Shown here: positions 34,071 to 44,935 of the stretch, in pieces | Layout of the letters: the number at the start of each line of letters is the position of its first letter | Position numbering within the stretch: position 1 is the first letter of the stretch | Source of the DNA: Mytilus edulis | Lineage: Eukaryota; Mollusca; Bivalvia; Mytilida; Mytilidae | Assembly: GCF_963676685.1 (NCBI RefSeq) | Contig: NC_092356.1 | Coordinates: 48,571,601-48,635,600, forward strand | Direction of reading: 5' to 3' | Length of the DNA stretch: 64,000 nt | The notes under the pieces: generated by a model | Seen by the model: the letters and a program-made list of their open reading frames with translations, nothing else | Told to the model about the DNA's origin: nothing | The model's database searches: none | Position numbers and translations under genes: made by a program

Positions 34071-35505
34071 ATATGAATACTACCGAATCCAACTAATAAA
34101 GATTTTCCTTCCTCTTATCACATCCGGTAAAGTAGGTGAACAAAAATGTCATGGTCCGAAACCCTCGATTTTAAATTCAATGTCGTTTTAATGGATCTTG
34201 GTTTTCATTCACGGGAATTGGTAATTTTTGTCACATTTTATGCTCTCAGTCTTGCATGATTTGTCATACATTAGCCTCGGACATTTCAATTCAAACATTG
34301 ATAGAGGGGGTCTCCAAAATCTGATATAATGTCACAATGTTGCTTAATGATGTGATTGCGATAATTTGTTCGTATTTCATTGAATAATTTCTCTTTTAAC
34401 ACAAGACTATAGACGAAACAGAATGATATACTTTCTTCATATGAGAAACAAACTTGGTACACTATTCATATGTAACTGGTGTTTCTTTTTTGTATGCATG
34501 TATACTTTTTCGTAATTTTACTTTAATCCGTAACTCCACCAATCTGTTTTATCAAACCACTGTTAACACTAATGCACCTGTTGGGTGTTAAGTTTTATCA
34601 TAGACATATGTATTTTGATAAACATAGTTTGCTGTTACTTGTGACATCACCAAAGGAGACGCATTGCCGTATTTGTATTAAGCATGAGTAACATCACGAG
34701 TATAAGAGTGGAGCTGAATCTGCTTACCCTTCAATAGAACAAGGATCGACACTGGTTTTTTTTTCAGACTTTATTTTTCTATGTAGTATTTTGACAACTT
34801 GTTGTCTATTTTTGTTTTGCCATGGCTTTGTAGAGTTCTGACGACCTATGCGAGTTTTGAATTACCGCTTGGTATTTTCCGCTTTTTTTGTTAACATTGA
34901 TATCGAAATTATTCCTGAATCTAATAAACTATCAATATTATTGAAATATGAGTACATCGTATCGTTCTTATTTCAATTCAAATCATATCAAGAAGACATT
35001 GACTTTTAGTCTGTATACTATTATTTGACTTCCTATGCAAATATAATGTTCGGGCATATAATTTACAATTTCTGAACATATGCAGACATTGCAGCATACA
35101 TTTAATAGTTTCTCAATTTGACCAATCGATTAACGAAACAAATATTACAATTATTGCTTTCTCAAAATATTTGCATTCAAACAAAAGGCCACTTCACTTT
35201 ATTTGCAATCATAATGAATAGGGCCATATTTTGTATAGAGGTGGAAATAGTATGAAAGTAATGTCGATTAGAGTATAAGCATGTTTCCAAGCAACTGTTC
35301 TGTTTCAATGATATTTTACATTATTTTTCAAACCATTTATACCTCCATTAAGAAAATCTGCCCCTATACGACATGGCTGCAATACCAATGAAAGGGACTT
35401 TTGGAACCAAAATGCAACGTTATTCTTATCATATTAATAAAAATTCGTCGCATTCTTGCAATACTAAAACAAGTTAAAGATAATCTATATTCACAGTAGC
35501 TTATA

Positions 35506-35770
35506 TAGTTATCAAAAGTACCAGGATTATAATGTAATACGCCAGACGCGCGTTTCGTCTACGTAAGATAAAATAGTTATAGAGTTAAAAAAGTTAAAGA
35601 GCATTGAGGACCCAAAATTTTAAAAAAGTTGTGCCAAATATAGCTAAGGTAATCTATTCCTGGGATAGGAAAATCCTTAGTTTTTCGAAAAATTCATAGT
35701 TTTGTAAACATAAAATTTATAAAAATGACCTTATAAATGCTATTCATGTCAACAACTACGTGCTGACTAC
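35506..35770 (+). repeat. R2 interspersed repeat next to gene B exon 1
   Basis: 'agtaccaggattataatgta', 'tacgccagacgcgcgtttcg', 'gttaaagagcattgagga', 'atagctaaggtaatctattc' and 'catgtcaacaactacgtgct' give the R2 order. It ends only about 35 bp from the exon 1 donor. Confidence 0.7.
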
Positions 35771-35803
35771 TATATATTTTCAAAATTTAAAACAGCTGTT
35801 TAC

Positions 35804-36134
35804 CGTCATTGATGATATAATGATTCCATCCACTTCCAGACGATTTAGGAGGTTTAAAGATAAAATCCTTGGAATGCAATATACATTGTTTATTAAAATT
35901 GTTGTAAAAGAATGTTACACAGTTGATATCTCGTATACAAGTGGTAAAACATCCTATCTTTGAAAACACGATATATTTCTGAATCGCTCCCGTTAACTCG
36001 AACCGTCCGCTGTTTTCTAGTTTCAAGAAAGCTCGAAATTTTATATCTTGCTTGATTGATAATGAAAAGTCGAACACTGCAATACTAATAGTAAGTAAAA
36101 AATGTAAATATTTTGAAAAATGTTTCATTTTCAA
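35804..36134 (-). CDS. Gene B exon 1: signal peptide and PAN/apple-like domain
   Basis: ATG at 36134, 331 nt to donor GACG|GTAAAC, phase 1. The leader MKMKHFSKYLHFLLTISIAV is a good signal peptide with a basic N-terminus. The PAN/apple-like domain has GCFTTC, DINCVTFFYN and KQCILH with the family spacing C-x3-C-x5-C-x11-C, ending GWNHYIINDG. It is intermediate between gene A and genes C/D. With no exon 2 in the intron, the transcript would contain this domain plus at best half a lectin domain, unless a diverged exon 2 was missed. Confidence 0.8.
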
Positions 36135-36200
36135 TGGAATCCTAATGCATTTTCACATTTATCTCAATATAAACTTTCTACTGAAATGAAAGCAGTATTT

Positions 36201-36206
36201 TTTATA
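36201..36206 (-). promoter_or_regulatory. TATA box candidate of gene B
   Basis: TATAAA on the minus strand, about 67 bp upstream of the exon 1 ATG. Weak support alone; the position is compatible with genes C and D. Confidence 0.3.
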
Positions 36207-36444
36207 GTTATATGATGAGAATAAATTAGTATCAGTGGGCAAAATAAGTGAATACAAGTTAAAGCCAAAATAAAATATGTGTGTTTAAAGTCACTCTTAT
36301 GATGGTTCTCTCAAATGATATATTACCATTAATCGGAACCAAGTCGGATATGGATTATGCAATATACATCTTATTTTACACTGATTACGTTATCAACAAT
36401 GCAGCAAAAGGCAGTGCATGGAGAATAGAAGGATTAATTTGATG

Positions 36445-36570
36445 TAACAGTTGTTTTCCATTTGTTTCATGTGTTTGAGCTTTTGATTTCGTCATTTGAT
36501 AAGGGTTTCCGTTGTAAATTTTTCTTTGGGTTCCGTATCTGTGTTATTTTACTTTTTTCGTATAAGCCGA
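36445..36570 (+). repeat. R5 repeat fragment
   Basis: 'taacagttgttttccatttg', 'tttgagcttttgatttcgtc' and 'ttgggttccgtatctgtg' match R5. It lies between genes A and B. The rest of 36571-37654 is AT-rich with no exon seen. Confidence 0.5.
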
Positions 36571-37654
36571 TTAAGTTCTAAGGAACTTTAACATTCTTTA
36601 ATGTTGTATAACTTATTATTATACTTGCTGTAAGAATGCTTTTGATTTGAAACAATCTACTTCTTTAACAAAGCGTACAGTAAAAATAGCTTTATTAAAA
36701 AGCAATCCCTTTTTGATACAAGTAGTCTTTTAAGATGTTACATACATATTATACTTTTGACAGGTGATTCAATGATAATTCACGTAAATAGGTGGAGGTT
36801 ATCGGATAAATAAGGACAGTTATAGTTAGTTTGTGTACGATCGGTCAAGTGTTGTTATTTTTACGGAACTTTGTGCATAGTTTAAGACTTTTCTGCTTTA
36901 TCAAACTTGCTTAATTTAAAACAGAATTCGTCAAGTATAATCAGAAATATAATATAATAACTATTGTGGTATATTGGTTTGTTATGGGAAAGCTGTAGTT
37001 AATCCCTTTTACATCTATATAATTTACTCAAATTCTTGATCAACTTCGCGCCTTACAGCTGATCAGTGTCTTCAAATACATGTACAGTGTATACATATGG
37101 CATATTACAAACAATATTAACAATATGCATGACGTCAGAAGTTTCATCAACACAAAATATCTTTTATTACAATAAACTGTTTCTTAATATAAATTATTTT
37201 ATATTAATCTGCAAAATGTAGATTATGTAAGTATGTGGTAACAAATGTATTTTTGCAACTTTAATTACAGAAATGCATTCCTGTACTTTTTCGTAAATGT
37301 ATAACAGGGATTCGTTTGTCTTTACATAACCTTTGTTTTGAAACTGGGCGTTATGTTGGTACTAATAGAAATGAAAGAAATTGTATTTTTTGTAATTTAG
37401 AAGCAATAAACGATACATTTTATTTCATCCTTTAAAGTAGCAGATATAATGATTTGCGGAAAAATAATACTTGTGACACAGATATTCAAAAATAAAAAGA
37501 CAAACCCGTATTATAATTACAGTCATTTTTCTTCTTACACTTCTCTAGTCAATTGTGTGATAAAAGCCTCTAGTAAGACGTCTTGGCTAAAACACGAGGA
37601 TCTGAAATGTTTTTATTACAAAAACATTCAATGAAAAAATACGAAACTTCTACA

Positions 37655-37878
37655 TCATTTAAACTCGCACACAAACACACATGGGTCATTTCTGATGCAC
37701 TCAGTGTCGAACCACGTGTCATCTGCAGTAAGCACTAAGCAACGCTGTACAACACCTCCATCTGGATCAGTAATGGCCCAATTGAAATATGACAACGGAG
37801 TACCATCATCTAATTTCCAGGTTAATAAATCATCTTGCTTCTCTCCGGCAATGCAAACTCGTTCAACAGATCGACCAA
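37655..37878 (-). CDS. Gene A exon 3: C-terminal half of C-type lectin domain
   Basis: Acceptor TTGTTTCCAG, 224 nt, phase 1, stop TGA. It encodes GRSVERVCIAGEK, LTWKLDDGTPL, FNWAITDPDGG (DPD at the ligand-loop site), RCLVLTADD, TWFDTEC, NDPC and VFVCEFK, with the protein ending right after the domain. All six exon-3 cysteine positions of the family are kept, including the non-canonical pair. Splices to exon 2 at 38719-38895 to complete a 242-aa protein. An AATAAA poly(A) hexamer is at 37612-37617, 38 bp past the stop, so this is the last exon. Confidence 0.88.
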
Positions 37879-38639
37879 CTGGAAACAATATAAAGTATAT
37901 ATCATTGATCGGTCTAAAATTTTATTATAACGTAATGTTAATCCGAACGCATTGCGTAACGTCTATAGAATGTTTACACCATATTTATTTGAGTATTGAT
38001 GGCAGACTAATCATTCCAGTTGGTGTATGTAACTATGCTCTATTGGCATCTTTCCGTGTCTATTTTAAAAAAATGTGATTTTCTATCTTGTCAACTTGAG
38101 GTAATTTGTTTCTATGTTGTATGTTGACGGCTGTTGTTTTTTTACGTTTGTTGGGTTTTTTTTAAAATGGAATTTATAGTTTGTTTCGACAACTTTCTGT
38201 GTACAAGGCCCGTCTTTCTATAGAAAACTTTAAACACGTTGCTCTATGTTGTATATTTGGAATTGCAAATGAAGAACATTTATTATAGCTTGAATTAAAA
38301 AGCTTATGGATATGTTCTGTTCGGTATCTAGAGCTACCTCTGCATTGGAGCTTTTCTTAGTTCAAAATCGTCTAGAATGTGCATGCAATATCTGTACGCG
38401 AAGCAAAACCTAATAAATAAATCTTAGATCAAAACTCCATTTGATTACTTTACATTATCGACGCGATTCCTGTGTCTAACTCGGTGTTTTTATCATTTTA
38501 TGTATATTAAGTTAATAGTGTTTTAAATATTAAAAGTGTAAATTTGTGGAATAAATGGTAATAATTGGTTATTAAGAAAGAAAGTAAGAAAGATAGAGAT
38601 TTGTTTTGATTTAGGAGCTAAAATTGTATAATTATGTAA

Positions 38640-38692
38640 ACGACAATACTTGCTAAGAAAGAAAGAAAGAAAAAAAAAGAAAGAAATAAAGT
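38640..38692 (-). repeat. (CTTT)n microsatellite at gene A exon 2 donor
   Basis: A run of AAAG units on the plus strand, CTTT in the transcript, starting about 27 bp into intron 2. It is polypyrimidine in the sense strand but lies at the donor side, far from the acceptor. Confidence 0.7.
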
Positions 38693-38718
38693 CAGGTATT
38701 TGATTAAATCAACAATAC

Positions 38719-38895
38719 CAAAAATGAGTTGAAAGAAGAATTGCTTCTGTTGAGACTCCACGGCAGCCAATGACGCTCCTTGATTTGTACACCCCTGTTT
38801 TATGTCGTCAAATACCATGACGCCAACCGTTTTTACAGTGTAGCAAAAATCTAATGGTCTGTATAACAACGCACCCAATGGACACTGTCCTAGCC
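38719..38895 (-). CDS. Gene A exon 2: N-terminal half of C-type lectin domain
   Basis: 177 nt, acceptor TCGATTTCAG, donor G|GTATTG, phase 1 at both ends. It encodes LGQCPLGALLYRPLDFCY, VMVFDDIKQGCTNQGASLAA, VESQQ and FFFQLIF. It has the same three cysteines and helix motif as genes C and D; differences are concentrated in the short loop before the DIKQ helix. Intron 2 is 840 bp and intron 1 is 3.9 kb. Confidence 0.87.
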
Positions 38896-39009
38896 CTGAA
38901 ATCGAAAAGGAATCTACTTTCCAAGAGATATGTATAATGCAACAAAAGTCAATATCTATACTATTAAACATTTTGTGTGTCACTTCTCTTCCTTCCACAA
39001 TAAATCAAT

Positions 39010-39550
39010 CATTGTGCCTCTTCTATAGGTATACAATGCATAGTCGCATTTGTCATCTATTCTTATGACTCTTAGATTAGGGTTATTTTGGGAGAAAAAC
39101 GAAAATAAAGGATATTGTTTTCGTCATCAGATTAACTTTTATGTCATACAAGACTTCCCGTTTTAAACTTGAACATAATTTTCATAAGAGTACTCGGGGA
39201 CAGGACAATATAATTTTCGCGTTGATAGTTACTCTATACAGCGGTGATCGCCTTGGAGAAGAAACTTTAAATTGACAGTTAATAGAAAATACACTTTATT
39301 TACAGTAAACGTATGTTCATAGTATACAGAAACGCGAAAATAATGAAATTTATCAGAAAACAAAAAAATAACGGACTTTGGAAAAAAGGGAGAGGGCTTA
39401 AAAAAATTGTCCTGTCTCCAAGTATTTATGAATCTTTATACCTTTTCTGAAATTCTCCAGGCATAAAATATTTACAAAAATTCATCCTACAACAGCTTAC
39501 TTACTTTAAACCAAGCTCTAAATGCCCGCGATTTCGCGGGTGAGTTCTAG
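39010..39550 (-). mobile_element. R4 element, single copy
   Basis: On the minus strand it begins 'gtactagaactcacccgcga' with the hairpin CCCGCGAAATCGCGGG (39525-39540) and ends near 'cctatagaagaggcacaatg'. Both ends match the composite R4 at 15850-17810, so this is one short unit of about 540 bp, sitting in gene A intron 1. Confidence 0.6.
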
Positions 39551-39764
39551 TACATTTTTAAAGGGTTTTTTATTCGTAAAATGGAAGTAAGAATTGGGAC
39601 ATGTATTTGTAGTTTGTCGCCTACACAATGCCATTCTATTTGCATGGTTTCACAGAAGTGTGGGCCTCTTTCCATTTGAACCTATATATGTGGTATATGT
39701 ATACATATTAAGCCGTTTTGTCATGTGTTGCCCTACTGATGTGAAACGACATTTAAAGTGAAGC

Positions 39765-40195
39765 TATTAAACCAAGAGTTCCAAATGGTGAAGTTGAAAT
39801 CATCCCTTCGTAAATTTTACGGACGCCATCACGAGTTAGTTGACCGTTATGGAATAACCGTTTCACAAATGATATTGAATATGTTCCTTACGTCGTAACT
39901 ACAATCCCCTGCCCTTTCATGAATGTGACCTACCAAATTAGACTATTTATCGGATTTGTTATGACATAAGCAACACGACGGGTGCCACATGTGGAGCAGG
40001 ATCTGCTTACCCTTCCGGAGCACCTGAGATCACCCCTAGCTTTTGGTGGGGTTCGTGTTGCTTATTCTTAAGTGTTCTATGTTGTGTCATTTGTTGTATT
40101 GTTTGTCTGTTTGTCTTCTTTCCTTTTTAGCCAGTCGTTGTCAGTTTATTTTCGATTTATGAGTTTGAATGTACCTCTGGTATCTTTCGTCCCTA
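39765..40195 (-). repeat. R3 interspersed repeat in gene A intron 1
   Basis: The reverse complement of R3: 'accaagagttccaaatggtg', 'ccatcacgagttagttgacc', 'acgacgggtgccacatgtgg' and 'cttccggagcacctgagat'. A shorter piece repeats at about 40225-40285 ('ccctccggagcacctgattt'). Confidence 0.65.
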
Positions 40196-40610
40196 TATCT
40201 TACGGTTGCCGTATACGGTGCAGGAAATGCCTACCCCTCCGGAGCACCTGATTTCACTCCCGGTTTTTAGTGGAGTTCGTGTTGTTTCTTATCTATTATT
40301 TATAACTGTTGATGTAAATGTTCTTTGGTTTTGTGAGTCTTTGTTTACTTCTTGGTTTTGATTGTTATTCTTTTTTAAAATTCTGATCATATATAGTGTG
40401 TAGCAGCAGTCAAATTAGCTCCATGTATGACATATATTCAATGATTTTAACTTGTTGGTTGTTAACATTGCTGTTGGTCTGTTGGTCTGTTGGTCTGTTC
40501 CATTCAATTAAAATCAGTTATTGCTCGCTGCAAAAAGGTTCATATTGTAACTCGCAGCTAATAACTGACTGTATCAATGTGCAGACAACCTGATAATCCA
40601 CAAGTATACG

Positions 40611-40864
40611 TTATGATAAACATGCATCTTCTTCTACGTGGTTTGTCTGTATTAAGCAGTATAAAGATTCTACGTATGGCCCTTGTTCTGTTTTATGGTA
40701 GGTTTGTTTATAATTGCAGCCGATTGCATTGTGTGTACCTGTAAAGGTTATATCTTTGGTTAGCTTGTTTGCTATCTGAACCGTGAAGTCATTATTAAGT
40801 AACTTAGGTATACTACCCTCTTTTCGAAGTAGCCTAGTCCTACAGACATATATAGATTGGTTAT
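40611..40864 (-). CDS. Possible alternative terminal exon inside gene A intron 1
   Basis: A minus-strand open frame of 83 codons to TAA at 40611-40613, preceded by TTTTTGATAG, an acceptable acceptor that would start the exon in phase 1. That is the same phase as the gene A exon 1 donor at 42807, so exon 1 could join to it in frame. The product looks protein-like (SIYVCRTRLLRKEGS, TFTGTHNAIGCNYKQTY, VESLYCLIQ) with four cysteines, and is less AT-biased than neighbouring chance frames. I do not recognise the domain. The pyrimidine tract is weak and no poly(A) hexamer stands out nearby, so it may be an exon of another gene or chance. Confidence 0.3.
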
Positions 40865-41809
40865 CTATCAAAAATGTTAAAGGATTATATAAAGTAAAAA
40901 TACATATGTTAATATAACTTTCTTAGTTTTGTTATCCAATTTGACTATTTTTGATGCTAATGGATTTGAAGACTTCAAACGTATAATTTAAGTAATGGCG
41001 GTTGTAATATGTAAATCATCCATTACGAACGTAAATTATTTCATTGAATAGAAAATGAGTTATATGTAATCAAATATCAAGCCGGGGAGGCAGTTTCGAT
41101 GCCACGGAACTTGTTTTTACCTGGTTAAACATTGACATAAAAAAAAGTTTTAACATGGTCGTTCATAATGTTACTTACAGAACAAATTGACAACCGCTTA
41201 TTCGTCAGTCTGTGATGTAATCTAGATGTTAAAGACCTTAGAACTAAATAAATCTATGTTTTCCAGACAAACACTTCAACTAAACTTTTGCCAGAAAATT
41301 ACAATTTCAAGACTAACCACCGCTTTTACTAATGGTTGAAAACAAAAATTCAGCGAAGTTGGGAATTTGTTGTCATGTCATTTAGGGGAAAAGTCTAGCC
41401 ATTTAAAAGTCACTTGCTACGACATCAATATATATATTTAAAATGTGTTTTTTTACAATAATACGCTTTAAAAATCAAAGCTTAGAAACATCGATTAATT
41501 TTTTTTTATTAATTTGCAAGTGAATAATTCGACCTCATGGAATCCGTGTTCATGTAACCTTCAATATAGCCTCTTTACTAGAGATGGATAACGCATGAAT
41601 TATGCGTTTTCAGTTATTAAAGGGAAACGAATGTCATTATTGAAGTAAAACAAAGGTATTTATCATTTGATTGACTGATTCTATATCCAAAACCCATTCT
41701 TATACAGGTAAAAACGATGTTTTACATATATTTTAACCTATAATATGAAATTAAAACGACCTGGCTAGAAAAAAATACAATTATTCGAGTTCTCTATCCA
41801 TTTAGATCT

Positions 41810-41833
41810 ATATATCTATATATCTATATATAA
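41810..41833. repeat. (TATATCTA)n microsatellite
   Basis: Three adjacent units of TATATCTA in gene A intron 1. The rest of 40865-42446 shows no other feature. Confidence 0.6.
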
Positions 41834-42446
41834 GTTTATAAATCTTATATGACCGTCGACAGTCTTCTGAGGTCAACTCGATAGTTAAATAGATGGCGTC
41901 TAGACTAAAATACACACGAAACGAGGATACATATTATCGAGCCCATACCTTGTAAATAGTTTATTTTAGACTTTTCATAATTTGAATATATACGTTTTAA
42001 TATGTTATAAATCAAATATGAGGTTTTTGACTCAAATCGGTGAACATGAATTTGACAGCCAATGCCCCCTTACTAAACTAGATATCTTATCGACAAACAC
42101 ATCTATCAACTCCAAAACTTTGTAACTGTCTCACAAACACTTTAACATTTACTGATTCTGAAGTGACGAAAATACCGACTTACTGCATTGGGTTTCGAAC
42201 TCTTTTTTTTTTTTTATAAAAATACAAGGTATATCACATCAACAATTTTGATGTTTTGTTTTTAACTTTTATAGCAACTGCCTTTCCAACAATTTCATTA
42301 TCACAGTATCACCGGAATAATTTTTGTGAATTACGTTATTAATTTCTAAACTGGTGAGTGGTCATATAATTTGAAAATTCGAAACATAATTCCGACATTG
42401 TTCCAAATACATGTATGTTGTAATTCAAATTCACTGACAAACAACA

Positions 42447-42640
42447 TTTACTACTCGAATAAACTTATCATAGATACCAGTATTAAAATTTTATATTTAC
42501 GCCAGACGCGCGTTTCAGTTCAGTATTTTTGTGATTTTACTTTTTTTCATCTACAAAAGAATCATCTGTGACGCTCGAATAAAAAAAGTTAAAAAGGCCA
42601 AATAATTTTAAGTACGAAGTTGAAGAGCCTTATTGATAAT
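42447..42640 (+). repeat. R2 repeat fragment with R5 insertion-like break
   Basis: 'gaataaacttatcatagata', 'tacgccagacgcgcgtttca', and after an R5-like phrase ('gttcagtatttttgtgattt') the R2 text resumes ('catctacaaaagaatcatct'). The R2 copy seems interrupted by about 40 bp of R5 sequence. Confidence 0.55.
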
Positions 42641-42744
42641 TCAATCTATAGAGAGAATGAACATGTCACACTTTCTTCGCAATGTTATAGTATATTGCAA
42701 AAAAAAATCTGAATTTAAGTGAAAATTTGAAATTTGCAGCATAT

Positions 42745-42756
42745 GCTTTTTTTTTT

Positions 42757-42788
<32 letters not shown>
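42745..42788. repeat. Poly(T) tract beside gene A exon 1
   Basis: A T run of about 40 bases with single interruptions, 20 bp beyond the exon 1 donor of gene A. Its length is likely to be polymorphic and is prone to assembly error. Confidence 0.8.
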
Positions 42789-42789
<1 letters not shown>

Positions 42790-42806
42790 CGAAAACAATT
42801 ATTTAC

Positions 42807-43134
42807 CATCGATGACATAATGAGTCCATCCAGTACCGGAAAGTTGTGGCGATTTGAACATAAAATCCTTCGAATGCAACACACACTGTTTAGTGTTATC
42901 GTTATAGAACAATGACAAACAGTTATTGTCTAGAAAACAAGTTTCGAAACATCCTATTTTAGTTAGCACAACGACTGTATGAATTGCTCCGGTTAACTCG
43001 AATTGTTCGACGTGCTCTCTTTTAAAGGAAGCTCGAAACTTAGATTTTATAAATCCTCCTACTGATACGCCAACTAGTAGGATGCTAAAAGTTGTTAACA
43101 AATTCAAGGACAGTAAATTTAAAATCATTGTCAC
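42807..43134 (-). CDS. Gene A exon 1: signal peptide and PAN/apple-like domain
   Basis: ATG at 43134, 328 nt to donor GATG|GTAAAT, phase 1. The leader MTMILNLLSLNLLTTFSILL is strongly hydrophobic and followed by VGVSVGG, consistent with signal cleavage. The PAN/apple-like domain reads GCFETC, DNNCLSLFYN and KQCVLH (C-x3-C-x5-C-x11-C) and ends GWTHYVID. It is the most diverged exon 1 of the four. With exons 2 and 3 it gives a complete 242-aa secreted protein, the best-preserved gene of the cluster. No TATA box is evident upstream. Confidence 0.87.
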
Positions 43135-44251
43135 TAGTATACTAATCGGACTTCACACTAAACATTGAGCTAAAAAATAATCGCATGCATTTTTTTTTAA
43201 TATATTCTATGCAAATGCGTGAAATCAACCTAATTTTAAAAACAATAAAAGTTGTTTCGTAATAAATTTTGAAAAGGTTATTTCCCGAGATTAACGAACT
43301 TTAATAGGTATTTGCGTGCGGACATGTATTATGCATTAATGTTACAATTAAATCAACATTTAATCGAAATCTTATGAAAAGATTGAAACCAACAGTGAAG
43401 AAGAGTCAGAGTATATGGAGTGAAAAATACGTAAGTTCTATATTAAAGGTTAAGCACTTACAGGTAGTTTTCAGTACCTATAGACACGGTGTGTAATTAC
43501 AGCGAATTTCCTACTGCGTGTAGAGAAAAACTTTGGTTAGCTTGCTTACTTTGTTTGAATATTACACAATTGTAATTGGGATAACATTCAAGCAAATTTA
43601 AATATAATACATACAGCTTTAACTATGCCTGTATATATTGTTTGCAAATGTCAATCTTAATCAGTGGGATTTCCAGTGACACTAGAACAATAAAAAAATC
43701 ACTCTTCTTATGAAAGAGATAGAAAAGGTAGAAAAAAAGGAGAGACAATTTACGCATAAAAACCGATATGCATAGGGATGAATATCTCTTAAAACACAAA
43801 ACCATTATATAACTTTTATACAACCACTATAAATAAAGTATATACGTAAGCTAAATTTGTTAATATATGAATTTTTAATTGCCAAACATACTGTTAATTG
43901 AACAATCTATTGTTCAACATAGGGGTGTGTAAAAAACTGCCAGATTTGACTGCATATTTTTCTTTTAAAAAAAAAAATATATATCAAACCTTAATAATGC
44001 AGCTTTCTGAGTATCCAATTTTTAACGTGTTCCGAAATGTAGTTTCGTCACAAGAATTTTTCAAAGTTGGGTCATTTTGTCTATATGAATGTCGGTAAAG
44101 TCGTATGATCGAGCACACCGACAAGTGTATCGTTGGGACAACTCGATATAATGTAATCAATATACGTGACAAATATAAACCTAATGTGAAGTTTATTAAA
44201 ATCACCATAACATAATTGAACAACACATTATATTTGAAAAACATGAGTCCT
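43135..44251. other. Region upstream of gene A, no gene seen
   Basis: AT-rich; small frames at 43.6-44.2 kb have no splice context or recognisable features. Gene A promoter elements should lie here but I could not identify them. Confidence 0.4.
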
Positions 44252-44267
44252 ATAATATAAAACTTTA

Positions 44268-44399
44268 AAGGTTCATATCATTTACATTCAACGTTTTTAT
44301 TGGATTTTTTTTACTACAATGTAACCTCGAGGTTAAACGTTGGTAGTAAAAAAAAATCCCAGAAAAATGTTGATTGATATTGTAAATGATATGAACCTT
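44268..44399. mobile_element. Hairpin MITE
   Basis: Left arm 'aaggttcatatcatttaca' through 'attttttttactac'; the right arm is its reverse complement ending 'tgtaaatgatatgaacctt'. The arms are about 60 nt around a TCGAG centre. Weaker complementarity continues outward to about 44252 and 44413. Confidence 0.7.
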
Positions 44400-44779
44400 C
44401 GAATTCTTATAATATCGGAATAGAAAATATGTGATCCGAATTAACTATGCACGTGTATTGAAGAAGACTGTGCACTTTTATGAAGTACAGGGGGTAAGGT
44501 GTTTTTCTTAAACAATATTATGATCCCAAATTTGAGGAATTTTGTTGGCAATACATAAAAAACACTACATATAGGAAAGTATATGTTAAATCTCAATGTA
44601 TTATTATTATGAAAAACCCTTCCCCCTCCCCCGATTAAGCATGTAATGGTTGAAACCTAAGGTGATTCGCACTAACTGCCTAAAAAGGGGCCCGCTTCAG
44701 TCTTGCGTCAGTGATTTAGTATATACTAGTAATAAACAAGATATTGTCTCATACTGAAAGGGGCGGTCGAGCAACCTGC

Positions 44780-44935
44780 ACAGCCAAGCCTTTTATAGCT
44801 GACTATGCGGTATGGGCTTTGCTCATTGATAAAGGCCGTACGGTGACCTATAGTTGTTAATGTCTGTGTCATTTTGGTCTTTTGTGGATAGTTGTCTCAT
44901 TGGCAATCATACCACATCTTCTTTTTTATATTGTC
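44780..44935 (-). repeat. R1 repeat, reverse
   Basis: 'atagctgactatgcggtatg', 'ctttgctcattgataaaggc' and 'gttgtctcattggcaatcat' then 'accacatcttctt' match R1 in reverse. It is close to the copy at 29.45 kb. Confidence 0.65.

Larger units (their letters stand above)
31637..35803. other. Gene B intron lacking a recognisable exon 2
   Basis: I searched by eye for the exon 2 landmarks found in A, C and D (GASLAAVES coding words, YRPLDFCY, and the G|GTATGG donor) and found none on the minus strand. The interval holds a hairpin element (33002-33250), an R5 repeat (about 33835-34070), an R2 repeat (35506-35770) and AT-rich DNA. Confidence 0.5.

Noticed and set aside
33883-34092. 69-codon minus-strand frame
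   Set aside because: It is the antisense of the R5 interspersed repeat, which occurs many times in the window without keeping this frame.
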